A DNA stretch of 64,000 nt, taken from positions 620,001-684,000 of the forward strand of contig CAVSWH010000001.1 in assembly GCA_963731625.1 (NCBI GenBank), written 5' to 3'. The position numbers were made by a program, and so were the translations under genes. This DNA is from PALSA-555 sp963731625. Its GTDB lineage: Bacteria; Actinomycetota; Acidimicrobiia; IMCC26256; PALSA-555. The notes under the pieces were generated by a model. That model saw nothing but the letters and a program-made list of their open reading frames with translations, was not told the origin of the DNA and made no database searches. The stretch's first letter is position 1. Each line of letters starts with the position of its first letter. Below, one piece after another: positions 8,960 to 17,303 of this stretch.

Positions 8960-9939
8960 TCGCGTCTCGCCCCGAAAATCGGGACGAGCACGTCGGCCAC
9001 CGAGCCAAGATCCCCGCCATCAGCAAGGCGCACCTCACCCCAGCACTCGCCGCGCACCTCGTCGCGACGCAGTTTCCACAATGGTCCGACCGGGCGGTCC
9101 GGCCCGTCGCCCTCGACGGGTGGGACAACACGACGTTCCGTCTCGGCGACGACCTGTCCATCCGCCTGCCCAGCGCGGACCCGTACGAAGCCCAAGTCGA
9201 GAAGGAGCAGCGCTGGCTCCCGGTGCTCGCCCACCAGCTGCCGCTCCCGATCCCCGAGCCCGTCGCGATCGGTCGGCCCGACATCGACTTCCCACGGGCC
9301 TGGTCGATCTATCGCTGGATCGACGGGGAGCCAGCGAGCCACGCGCCGATCGCGGACCTGGCGACCCTCGCCTCGCAGCTGGCGGGGTTCCTGCGCGCGC
9401 TCTACGCCATCGACCCGAGCGACGGGCCGCCACCCGGTGCGCACAACTTCTGGCGCGGCGGCCCGCTCGACACGTACGACGCGCAGACACGGGGCTCGAT
9501 CCGCCTGCTCACCGACGACATCGACGCCGACACCGCCACGGCGGTCTGGGACGCGGCCCTCACCAGCACCTGGGACCGGTCCCCGGTGTGGGTCCACGGC
9601 GACGTGGCCGCCTCGAACCTCATCGTCGCCGGTGGGCGCTTGACGGCGGTGATCGACTTCGGCTGTGCCGCCGTGGGCGACCCCGCGTGCGATCTCGTGT
9701 TCGCGTGGACGTTCTGCACCGACGATGCCCGAACGTCGTTTCGTGACACCCTGGCCCTCGACGACGCGACGTGGGCTCGCGCCCGCGGGTGGGCCCTCTG
9801 GAAGGCGGTCATCACCCTCGCCCAGGCCCAGCAGGCGCACCTCGACCTCGACGCCACCACGCACCGGTTCGGATGGCGTACCGGGGCCCGCGAGCTCGTC
9901 GACCTCGTGCTCGACGACCACCGCGGCGTCGCGGCGTAG
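8956..9939 (+). CDS. APH-type phosphotransferase (aminoglycoside phosphotransferase family), CTG start
   Basis: Small-molecule kinase fold of about 300 residues. The catalytic loop is HGDVAASN and the metal-binding motif IDFGCAAVGDPACD; the N-terminal lobe reads WDNTTFRLGDDLSIRLP. No ATG, GTG or TTG exists in frame before the nucleotide-binding lobe; the first GTG would remove about 90 codons. The CTG at 8956 overlaps the upstream TGA (CTGA) and is the best start; an ATC near 9010 or 9019 is another possibility. The real phosphate acceptor is unknown; members of this broad family act on aminoglycosides, macrolides, sugars or homoserine-like compounds. Co-translated with the DUF885 gene. Confidence 0.82.
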   Translation: MIASRPENRDEHVGHRAKIPAISKAHLTPALAAHLVATQFPQWSDRAVRPVALDGWDNTTFRLGDDLSIRLPSADPYEAQVEKEQRWLPVLAHQLPLPIPEPVAIGRPDIDFPRAWSIYRWIDGEPASHAPIADLATLASQLAGFLRALYAIDPSDGPPPGAHNFWRGGPLDTYDAQTRGSIRLLTDDIDADTATAVWDAALTSTWDRSPVWVHGDVAASNLIVAGGRLTAVIDFGCAAVGDPACDLVFAWTFCTDDARTSFRDTLALDDATWARARGWALWKAVITLAQAQQAHLDLDATTHRFGWRTGARELVDLVLDDHRGVAA

Positions 9940-10081
9940 GCACCACACGGCAGTGTCGTATCGGACGACGTGCACCTTCGCCCGCGCTGGTCAGGCGTGA
10001 TGTTCGGCGCTCGCGTCGATCGCGCCGAGGTCGGTGGGTTCCGCGAGTCGACCCGCCGCGTGGGCGGGCACACACGAACGG

Positions 10082-11887
10082 CTAGCGCGCCGGGAGCCGC
10101 CCCGCGGCCTCGGCGGCCGCCTCCGCCGCGGCGAGCTGCTCGTCGATGATCGCGAGCCCCCCGTCCCAGAAGCCGGGGTCGGCAAGATCGACGCCGACGA
10201 TGCGCCCGAGCGCCTCGGGGGTGTCGGACCCGCCGCGGCTGAGCAGCTCGAGGTACGCGGGCACGAACGCGGCGCCCTGGCGTTCGTACTCCCGGTAGAC
10301 GGAGAGCGCGAGGAGCTGCCCGTACGCGTAGGCGTACACGTAGCCGGGGGTCCCGATGAAGTGCGGGATGTACGACCACCACATCCGGTACCCGTCGGTG
10401 AGCTCGACCGCGTCGCCGAGCATCGCCGCCTGGGTGTCGATCCAGCAGTCGCCGAAGCGGTCGACGGAGAGCTCGCCCTCCTGGCGGCGGGCCGTGTGGA
10501 CGCGGTCCTCGAAGCGGTTCATGGCGATCTGGCGGAACACCGTCGCGATCTGGCCCTCGAGGCTCTCGGCGAGCAGCGCGAGCCGGGCATCGGGATCGGT
10601 CGTCTCGGCGAGCAGGCGCCCGAACGTGACCGTCTCGCCAAATACCGACGCGGTCTCGGCGAGGGTCAGCGGCGTCGACTGGTGGAAGATGCCCTGCCCG
10701 CGCGCCAGGTAGGCGTGGAGCGCGTGCCCGAGCTCGTGCGCGAGGGTGAGCGCGTCACGGCGGCGTCCCGTCCAGTTCAGGAGCACGTACGGGTGCAGCG
10801 ACGGGACGGTGTAGGCGCAGAACGCGCCGGGGCGCTTCCCGGGCCGTAACGGCGCGTCGATCCACGGCTCCGCGAAGAACCGGCGCACCACGTCGGCGAG
10901 CTCCGAGGAGAACGAGCCGTACGCGTCGAGGACGAGGCCCTGCGCGCCCGACCAGCCGATCGTCTCGTCCTCCGCGGCGATCGACGCCATCCGGTCGTAG
11001 TCCGCGATCCGGGCCACCCCGAGCAGCCGCGCCTTCAGCGCGTACCAGCGCTGGGGGATGTCGTACCGGTGCACCACCGCGTCGACGAGCGCCTGCACCG
11101 ACTCGTCGCTCGCCTCGTTGTCGAGGTTCCGGCTCGCCAGCCAGTCCGGGTAGTCGCGGATCCGGTCGTCGCTCGCCTTGTCGGCGAGCAGGGTGTTGAA
11201 GATGAACGCGCGGGTCCGGACACCGGGACCGAGCGCGACCGTGACCGCCTCGGCGGCAGCGCGGCGCACGTCGCGGTCGGGCGCCTGCAGGCGCGAGAGC
11301 CCCTCCTCGAGGCTCGCCGGCCCGTCGTCGAGCTCGACGGTCAGCTCCGCCGTCTGCTCGCTGAACAGCCGCGACCAGGCGCTCGCACCCGTCACCGCCT
11401 TGTCGGCGAGGATTCGTTCCTCGGGCTCGGAGCGCAGATGCGAGCGATAGCGGCGCACCGACCGGAGGTGGTGGCGACAGAAGTCGAGCGCGGGATCGTC
11501 GAGGATCGCCGCCACGTGCTCGTCGGACGCCGCGGCCCACTCGAGCTCGACGAAGATCAGCTCGTTGGAGATGGCGGTCGCGAGCTCCTCCACCTTCGCG
11601 AGCAGCGCGCCGCGTGCCGGGTCGCTCGTGTCGACGGCGAAGCGCAGCCCGGCGTAGGACCCCGCCCGCCCGATCATCTCGGTGATGGCCGCCAGCTCGT
11701 GGAGCAGCGTCGCCGTGCCCGCCGCGTCGAGGTCCCCGACCCGGCCTCGGTACTCGGCGAGGGCATCGGCGCGCCGCCCCGCGTCCTCGAGGAGCTCGTC
11801 GACCCCGGCTTCGCCCCGCCCGTCGACGAGCGGCTCGAGGTCCCAGGCGACGTCGCTCGCGGAGCGGTCGACATCGGTGGCGGTCAC
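10082..11887 (-). CDS. pepF: Oligoendopeptidase F (M3 family)
   Basis: Cytoplasmic zinc metallopeptidase that cleaves peptides of roughly 7-17 residues. The active site HELGHALH is at residues 384-391 and the third zinc ligand is expected in LAETASVFGE downstream. The length, about 601 residues, matches the family. The GTG at 11887 is preferred over the longer open frame to 11920 because a TAGGAT hexamer lies 7 nt upstream of it and because the longer start would run into helD, whose stop codon is at 11898-11900. No signal peptide is visible. Confidence 0.94.
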   Translation of the reverse strand: MTATDVDRSASDVAWDLEPLVDGRGEAGVDELLEDAGRRADALAEYRGRVGDLDAAGTATLLHELAAITEMIGRAGSYAGLRFAVDTSDPARGALLAKVEELATAISNELIFVELEWAAASDEHVAAILDDPALDFCRHHLRSVRRYRSHLRSEPEERILADKAVTGASAWSRLFSEQTAELTVELDDGPASLEEGLSRLQAPDRDVRRAAAEAVTVALGPGVRTRAFIFNTLLADKASDDRIRDYPDWLASRNLDNEASDESVQALVDAVVHRYDIPQRWYALKARLLGVARIADYDRMASIAAEDETIGWSGAQGLVLDAYGSFSSELADVVRRFFAEPWIDAPLRPGKRPGAFCAYTVPSLHPYVLLNWTGRRRDALTLAHELGHALHAYLARGQGIFHQSTPLTLAETASVFGETVTFGRLLAETTDPDARLALLAESLEGQIATVFRQIAMNRFEDRVHTARRQEGELSVDRFGDCWIDTQAAMLGDAVELTDGYRMWWSYIPHFIGTPGYVYAYAYGQLLALSVYREYERQGAAFVPAYLELLSRGGSDTPEALGRIVGVDLADPGFWDGGLAIIDEQLAAAEAAAEAAGRLPAR

Positions 11888-11894
11888 GGCGCGG

Positions 11895-11900
11895 ATCCTA
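11895..11900 (-). promoter_or_regulatory. -10 element (TAGGAT) for pepF
   Basis: Ends 7 nt before the GTG at 11887. Its first three bases are also the TAG stop codon of the upstream helD gene, so the promoter is embedded in the end of that gene. Confidence 0.5.
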
Positions 11901-14171
11901 CGACGCGGCGATCGCCGCACCGGGCAGCGCCGCGGCGCTGAGCGCCTCCGGGAGCGCCTCGGCGTAGACCACGGTCAGGGTGCGCGTCGCGCGGGTCAAC
12001 GCGACGTAGAGGAGCCGCAACCCGGCGGCGTCGCCGGGCACGAGCGACGACGGGTCACCGACGACCACGTGGTCGAACTCGAGGCCCTTGATCGCCTGCG
12101 CGGTGAGCACGGCGACCGGCGCGTCGAGCGCCTCGGTCGTGCCGGCACGCGCCCCGACATCGGCGAGGCGGGCGACGAGGGCGTCGTGCAGCTCGGCGCG
12201 CGCGGCGACGGCAACCGTCCCGCCCGCCTCGACCGCACGGCGCGCCGCGTCCGCCAGACCGTCGACGAGGCCGTCCGGGCTGACCCGCACGAACCGCGGC
12301 TCCTGGCCCGAGTCGCGCACCGACCGGGTCGGCGGCGCGCCCGGCGACGCCGCGCTGAGCACGCGGTGCGCGACGCGCATGATCTCGCTCGGCGTGCGGT
12401 AGTTCACCGTGAGGGTCACGATCTCCGCGCCGGCGCGCCCCGACACGATGTCGAGCACCTCCGGCCAGTCGTGGAGCGCCCCCGCCCGGCTGGCCTGGCC
12501 GAAGTCGCCGACGATCGTCATCGAGCCGGACGGGCAGCGGCGGGCCAGCAGGCGCCACTGCATGGCCGACACGTCCTGGGCCTCGTCGACGAGGACGTGC
12601 CCGAACGTGCGCGGCTCGTCGGACGCGTCATCGCCCGACGAGCCGTCGCCGGCATACCGGCGCGCCACCTCGCCCGGGGTCACGAAGCCACCCAGCCCCA
12701 TGCCGGCGACGACGCGCGCCGCCGCGTCGTCCTCGCGGGCGCGAGCCCGCCGACGCCGGGGCCGCGCGGCCTCGGGCGGCCCGAGCCGGGCGTCGGCCTC
12801 GTCGATGAGCGCGAGATCGGCCTCGGTCCAGGCGACGTCGCGCACACGCGGCGACCGCGCCCGGACGAGCAGCGCCTGCTCGTCGTCGGACAGGATCCCG
12901 CCCGACGCCGAGTGGACGAGCCCGGGGAACGAGAACAGGTCGTGGACGAGCTCCCCGCCGGTCAGGACGGGCCACATGCGCTCGAGCGCGGCGCGGACCT
13001 CGGGCAGGCGCCGCAGTCGCCCGTCGAGCTCGCGGTCCCAGTCGGCGTCGTCGGGCGCGACGGCGCCGAGCGCCCGGCGGTACTGGTGGCGGAGCTGCTC
13101 GACGACGGAGCGCACCACACCGGGTCGCTTGGCGTTGTGCGTGCCGCGCCGGCGACTTGCCCGCTCGACGATCCGCCGCGACACGCCACGCGACAGGCGC
13201 AGCAGGGTCCCGTCAACCATCACCACCATGTCGCGCGCGAGCGGGTGCTCCCGGTCCCGCATCGCCCGCTCGATGACGCGCGCCATGCGGGCGTCGCCCT
13301 TCAGCTGGGCCGCGGCCGTCGAGTCCTCGCCGCCCACCGAGTACGCCGGCTTCAGCCCCGCGAGGGTCGCGAGCTGCACGTCGCTCTCCCCCAGCGAGGG
13401 CAGCACCTGGTCGATGTAGCGCACGAAGATCGAGTTCGGGCCGACGAAGAGCACGCCCTGCCCGGCGAGGCGGCGGCGGTGCGTGTAGAGGAGGTAGGCG
13501 GCGCGGTGGAGCGCGACGGCCGTCTTGCCCGTCCCCGGCCCGCCGGCGACGACGAGCACGCCGGGCAGCGGCGAGCGGATCGCCTCGTCCTGCTCGGCCT
13601 GGATCGTCGCCACGATGTCGCTCATGCGACCCGTGCGGGCCCGGTCGAGCGCGGCGAGCAGCGCCCCCTCCCCGAAGACGCTGAACCCCGACGACTCGGC
13701 CGCGTCCCGGTCGAACACCTCGTCGTCGATGCCGACGAGCTCGCGGCCGTCACCGCCGCGGGTCAGGAAGTGGCGCCGGCGCACGACCCCCATCGGGTCC
13801 GTGGCGGTCGCCCGGTAGAAGGGCTCGGAGACGGGCGCACGCCAGTCGACGATGAGGGGCACCTGGTCCTCGTCGGTGACCGCCACCCGCCCGATGTAGA
13901 AGAGCCGCCCGGCGTCGCCGTCACCATCCTCGGCGAGGTCGAGCCGGCCGAAGCACAGCGGCGCCGCGCCGATGTCGAGCGCCGCGAGGCGGCGGCGCGT
14001 GACCTCCTCGGCGACGTCGCGCTCGAGGCGGGCCTGATGCGTGCCGCCGGCGCCGACCTCGGCGTACCCGTCGGCCACCCGACGGGCGGCGGCCCGCATG
14101 GCATCCAGACGGCCGTACGCGCGGTCGACGTACCGCTGTTCAGCCAGGAGCTCGGGGTCGACGGCAGTCAA
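11898..14171 (-). CDS. helD: HelD-like RNA polymerase-recycling motor / UvrD-family helicase
   Basis: A 757-residue superfamily 1 ATPase of the HelD (helicase IV-like) group. Actinobacterial HelD is known to bind RNA polymerase, remove nucleic acid and recycle stalled complexes, in some species giving rifampicin tolerance. A long N-terminal arm precedes a DUF-like segment (LIVDWRAP, about 107-113), then Walker A (GGPGTGKTA) at 210-218, a Walker B/DEAQD box (VLVDEAQD), QAIKGLEFD and a C-terminal LYVALTRATRTLTVV motif VI. The start is TTG at 14171; no better codon was found. Whether this is HelD or another UvrD-like helicase rests on domain order. Confidence 0.85.
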   Translation of the reverse strand: MTAVDPELLAEQRYVDRAYGRLDAMRAAARRVADGYAEVGAGGTHQARLERDVAEEVTRRRLAALDIGAAPLCFGRLDLAEDGDGDAGRLFYIGRVAVTDEDQVPLIVDWRAPVSEPFYRATATDPMGVVRRRHFLTRGGDGRELVGIDDEVFDRDAAESSGFSVFGEGALLAALDRARTGRMSDIVATIQAEQDEAIRSPLPGVLVVAGGPGTGKTAVALHRAAYLLYTHRRRLAGQGVLFVGPNSIFVRYIDQVLPSLGESDVQLATLAGLKPAYSVGGEDSTAAAQLKGDARMARVIERAMRDREHPLARDMVVMVDGTLLRLSRGVSRRIVERASRRRGTHNAKRPGVVRSVVEQLRHQYRRALGAVAPDDADWDRELDGRLRRLPEVRAALERMWPVLTGGELVHDLFSFPGLVHSASGGILSDDEQALLVRARSPRVRDVAWTEADLALIDEADARLGPPEAARPRRRRARAREDDAAARVVAGMGLGGFVTPGEVARRYAGDGSSGDDASDEPRTFGHVLVDEAQDVSAMQWRLLARRCPSGSMTIVGDFGQASRAGALHDWPEVLDIVSGRAGAEIVTLTVNYRTPSEIMRVAHRVLSAASPGAPPTRSVRDSGQEPRFVRVSPDGLVDGLADAARRAVEAGGTVAVAARAELHDALVARLADVGARAGTTEALDAPVAVLTAQAIKGLEFDHVVVGDPSSLVPGDAAGLRLLYVALTRATRTLTVVYAEALPEALSAAALPGAAIAAS

Positions 14172-14261
14172 CGCGGCGGGCGCTCTCGCTTCAGTTGCGT
14201 CGGGGGAACGACCACTCTATCGGCCGACGCGCCCGGCGCCATCAGCCCGATTTCGCGTCGT

Positions 14262-14888
14262 TCAGTCAGCTGGCGTGACGGGCGCCGCGTCGAGCCTCGC
14301 GTCGGCGTCGAGGAGCGAGACGCGTGCGCCCAGCGAGAACGCGTCACCGCGGCGCTCGAGCCACACGCCACCCAGGTTGGGCACCGGCCACGCCGCGACG
14401 CCGAGCCCCTCGGCGACGACGCGGATGAGCCCGCCGTGCGTCACGACCAGGCCCGGCCCACCCGACGCGAGGCTCGCCGTCACGGCGCGCAGCGCGGGCC
14501 AGCACCGAGCACCCAGGGCCTTGTCGCTCTCCCAGCCCGGCGGTCGGCGGCCCCGCTCCAACGCGCCCGGGTCCTGTGCGTCGATTTCGGCCCGCGTCAG
14601 ACCGGCCCACGCGCCGACGTCGCGCTCGCGGAGCCGCGCGTCGAGGCGCACGGCGGTACCCGCCGGCGCCACGAACTCGGCGGTCTGCCGGGCGCGGGCC
14701 AGGTCGGAGGCCCACACGACAGCGACCGCCGGCACGGCATCACCGGCGTCGCGCGCCTGGCGCTCCCCGTCCGGGCTGAGCGGCGGATCGGCGCGCCCCT
14801 GCCATCGACCCTCGGCGTTCCACGTCGACTCGCCGTGGCGCACCAGCAGCACACGCGCGACGGCCGAGCGCGTCCCCATCCCCGACAT
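14262..14888 (-). CDS. Histidine phosphatase (phosphoglycerate mutase-like) family protein
   Basis: A 208-residue protein with the phosphohistidine signature LLVRHGEST near the N-terminus and the second catalytic His in VVTHGGLIR, typical of broad phosphatases such as CobC or GpmB-like enzymes rather than glycolytic mutase. Two ATGs are possible (14888 and 14879); the first is kept because a TACCGT hexamer is 8 nt upstream. It is transcribed divergently from the sulfatase gene 26 bp away, and the two -10 elements overlap. The substrate is unknown. Confidence 0.87.
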   Translation of the reverse strand: MSGMGTRSAVARVLLVRHGESTWNAEGRWQGRADPPLSPDGERQARDAGDAVPAVAVVWASDLARARQTAEFVAPAGTAVRLDARLRERDVGAWAGLTRAEIDAQDPGALERGRRPPGWESDKALGARCWPALRAVTASLASGGPGLVVTHGGLIRVVAEGLGVAAWPVPNLGGVWLERRGDAFSLGARVSLLDADARLDAAPVTPAD

Positions 14889-14896
14889 CGCGCCGG

Positions 14897-14906
14897 ACGG
14901 TAGCGT
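14897..14906. promoter_or_regulatory. Overlapping divergent -10 elements (TACCGT minus, TAGCGT plus)
   Basis: The minus element 14897-14902 serves the histidine phosphatase gene and the plus element 14901-14906 serves the sulfatase gene; each ends 8 nt from its ATG. They share the two bases TA inside a near-palindrome, so both polymerases cannot bind at once. Confidence 0.5.
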
Positions 14907-14914
14907 CCGCGTCG

Positions 14915-16456
14915 ATGGTCACCCCGGCACCGGCCCCGACGGACACCCGACGGCCCAACATCCTCCTGGTGGTCGCCGACCAGGAGCGCCAACGGGACTG
15001 GATCCCACCCGACCTCACGCTCCCCCACCGCCAGCGGCTGCTCGACGAGGGCCTCGAGTTCAAGCGCTTCTACACGCACTCGTCGCCGTGCTCGCCCTCA
15101 CGGGCGACGATCCTCACCGGCCGCACGGTGCCCGAGCACGGCGTCGTCGACAACGTCGTGTTCCCCGGCCAGCGCGAGCTCGATCCGGCGATCCCCACGA
15201 TCGGGCGGCGGCTGCGCGACGCCGGCTACCGCACCTCCTACCTCGGCAAGTGGCACCTCTCCCACGCCGTGTCACCCGACCTCGAGGCGTACGGCTTCTC
15301 GGACTGGTCCGGCAACGACCGTCACTTCATGGGCTGGGCCGGCACGGGCGTCGAGTTCGACCCCTGGATCGCCGAGCGGGCCGCCACCTGGCTCGCGGCG
15401 AACGCCGGCAGCGCCACGCCCTGGCTCCTCGTCGTCGGGCTGGTCAACCCCCACGACGTGATGTGGTTCCCGATCGACCAGCCCGACTACCAGCGCGACC
15501 GCGCCGACGAGGTCGACACCGTGAAGCGATTCCTCGAGGCCGCGGCGTGGAAGGAGACCGACCCGCTCCCCGCATACCCCGCGGCGTACGACGAGGTGTT
15601 CGACACCCTCCCGCCCAACTTCGACGACGACCTGTTCACGAAGCCGGCCGTGCAGCGCGAGTGGCTCTACCAGCAGCAGCACACCCTCTACGGGTACCTC
15701 GACCCGGCCGACACGCGCGCCTGGTGTCGCCACCTCGACTACTACTGGCGGCTCCACCAGGAGGGGGACCGCAACCTCGGGCTCGTGCTCGACGCGCTCG
15801 ACGCGTCGGGCGCCGCCGCCGAGACCGCAGTGATCTTCACCGCCGACCACGGCGACATGTGCGGCTCCCACGGCCTGCGCAGCAAGGGCCCGTTCGTCTA
15901 CGACGAGATCATGCGCGTCCCGCTCTACGTCAAGGTCCCCGGCGTCACCGCCGCCGCGAGCCGCACCGACGCCCTGGCCAGCCACCTCGACCTGGCCCGC
16001 ACCGTGTGCGCGCTCGGCGGCGCCGACGCCGCCGACCTGCCCGGCCAGGACCTCACCGGCGTGCTCGCCGACCCGAGCCGGCCCGCCCGTGACGCGGTCC
16101 TGTTCGCCCAGGACATGGCCTGGTACGACTCGTGCGTCGAGCTGCGGTACGCGATCCGCGGCGTCTTCGACGGCCGCTACAAGTACGCCCGCTACTACGG
16201 CTGCGGCGGCGGCTGGGGCAACACCGGCCGGCCGCCGCGCCACCCGAAACGCGTCGACGTCGACGCGCCGTTCGAGGACCAGGACCACGAGCTGTACGAC
16301 CTCACCGAAGACCCCTACGAGCTGCGCAACCTCGCGATGGACCGCGCACACCGGGGCGAGGTGCGCGACCGCTTCGAGCAGCTGCGCGCCCTCGAGGCCG
16401 CCGAGCTCGGCACCCCGCGCTTTCGCGCCGACGCGCCGGTCGCGCCGTCCCGCTAG
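14915..16456 (+). CDS. Type I sulfatase (formylglycine-dependent)
   Basis: A 513-residue arylsulfatase-superfamily protein. The maturation motif C59-S-P-S-R63 followed by ATILTGR is the classic site where a formylglycine-generating enzyme converts Cys to formylglycine. Metal ligands are expected in LLVVADQ (residue 22) and in the TADHGDM segment. There is no signal peptide, so it probably acts in the cytoplasm; choline sulfatases and some phosphonate or phosphate monoester hydrolases have similar layouts, so the substrate is open. No FGE gene is in the window. The stop codon overlaps the stop of the convergent SDR gene through CTAG. Confidence 0.92.
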   Translation: MVTPAPAPTDTRRPNILLVVADQERQRDWIPPDLTLPHRQRLLDEGLEFKRFYTHSSPCSPSRATILTGRTVPEHGVVDNVVFPGQRELDPAIPTIGRRLRDAGYRTSYLGKWHLSHAVSPDLEAYGFSDWSGNDRHFMGWAGTGVEFDPWIAERAATWLAANAGSATPWLLVVGLVNPHDVMWFPIDQPDYQRDRADEVDTVKRFLEAAAWKETDPLPAYPAAYDEVFDTLPPNFDDDLFTKPAVQREWLYQQQHTLYGYLDPADTRAWCRHLDYYWRLHQEGDRNLGLVLDALDASGAAAETAVIFTADHGDMCGSHGLRSKGPFVYDEIMRVPLYVKVPGVTAAASRTDALASHLDLARTVCALGGADAADLPGQDLTGVLADPSRPARDAVLFAQDMAWYDSCVELRYAIRGVFDGRYKYARYYGCGGGWGNTGRPPRHPKRVDVDAPFEDQDHELYDLTEDPYELRNLAMDRAHRGEVRDRFEQLRALEAAELGTPRFRADAPVAPSR

Positions 16457-17268
16457 GCGCGCCGCGGCCGGTTCGTCCAGGCCCCTTCGAGCGTGCGGAA
16501 CCAGCCGCCCGCCGCGAACGTGCCGCCGTCGGCGTGCACGGTCGTCCCGGTGACGAACGCCGACAGGTCCGACGCGAGGAACAGCGCGACGCCGGCGAGG
16601 TCCTCGGGTGTGCCGAACCGGCCGACCGGCACCCACAAGGGGATGAGCGCCTCGTCGCCGGGCTGCAGCCAGCTCGAGTACGGGACCTGCAGCGTCTCGG
16701 TCACGTCCGGCGCGATCGCGTTCACCCGGATCCCGTGCGGCGCATACTCGAGCGCCAGGCTCTTCGTCAGCCCGGTGATCCCGGCCTTGAACGCGGCGTA
16801 CACCGCCCGCGTCGGGATCCCGCGGAACGCCTCGATCGTCGAGACACTCACGATCGCACCGGCGCCCCGCTCGACCATCGGGCCCAGCACGGCGCGCGTC
16901 GTGAGCAGCACGTGCTCGAGGTTCACGCGGTAGAGGTCAAGCCACTCCTCCGGGGTCTGCTCATGGAAGGCCTTGCGCTTCCCGCCGTAGTGCCCGACGT
17001 TGTTCACGAGGACGTCGACGCGCCCGTTCCAGTCGAGTGCGGCCGCGACGACCCGGTCGACGTCCGCGGCCTCGCGGACGTCGGCGACGACGGGCTGCAC
17101 CGCCCCGCCGGCCGCCTCGATCGCCGCGGCCGTCTCCGCGGCGCGTCCCTCGTCGATCTCCGCGAGGGTCACCGTCGCGCCCTCCGCGGCGAAGCGCGCC
17201 GCGATCCCCCGACCGATCCCACCGCCGCCCCCGGTGACGACCGCCGCCTTCCCGTCGAGCAGCCCCAC
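16453..17268 (-). CDS. SDR-family oxidoreductase
   Basis: A 271-residue classical short-chain dehydrogenase: cofactor motif TGGGGGIG (residues 12-19), NNVG at 89-92, catalytic Ser 141/143 and Y157-x3-K161. The acidic residue at the end of the second strand (AEIDE) suggests NAD(H) preference. The C-terminal VHADGGTFAAGG matches 3-oxoacyl-ACP-reductase-like and polyol dehydrogenase members. The substrate is unknown. It is divergent from the candidate selenoprotein gene and convergent with the sulfatase gene. GTG start with a TAGGCT hexamer 7 nt upstream. Confidence 0.88.
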   Translation of the reverse strand: MGLLDGKAAVVTGGGGGIGRGIAARFAAEGATVTLAEIDEGRAAETAAAIEAAGGAVQPVVADVREAADVDRVVAAALDWNGRVDVLVNNVGHYGGKRKAFHEQTPEEWLDLYRVNLEHVLLTTRAVLGPMVERGAGAIVSVSTIEAFRGIPTRAVYAAFKAGITGLTKSLALEYAPHGIRVNAIAPDVTETLQVPYSSWLQPGDEALIPLWVPVGRFGTPEDLAGVALFLASDLSAFVTGTTVHADGGTFAAGGWFRTLEGAWTNRPRRA

Positions 17269-17275
17269 TGCCCCG

Positions 17276-17281
17276 AGCCTA
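17276..17281 (-). promoter_or_regulatory. -10 element (TAGGCT) for the SDR gene
   Basis: Ends 7 nt before the GTG at 17268. It lies 11 bp from the oppositely directed -10 of the candidate selenoprotein gene. Confidence 0.5.
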
Positions 17282-17291
17282 CGGGCCCGGG

Positions 17292-17297
17292 TAGGTT
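17292..17297 (+). promoter_or_regulatory. -10 element (TAGGTT) for the candidate selenoprotein gene
   Basis: Ends 6 nt before the GTG at 17304, with no ribosome-binding site between. Confidence 0.5.
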
Positions 17298-17303
17298 GAC
17301 GGC

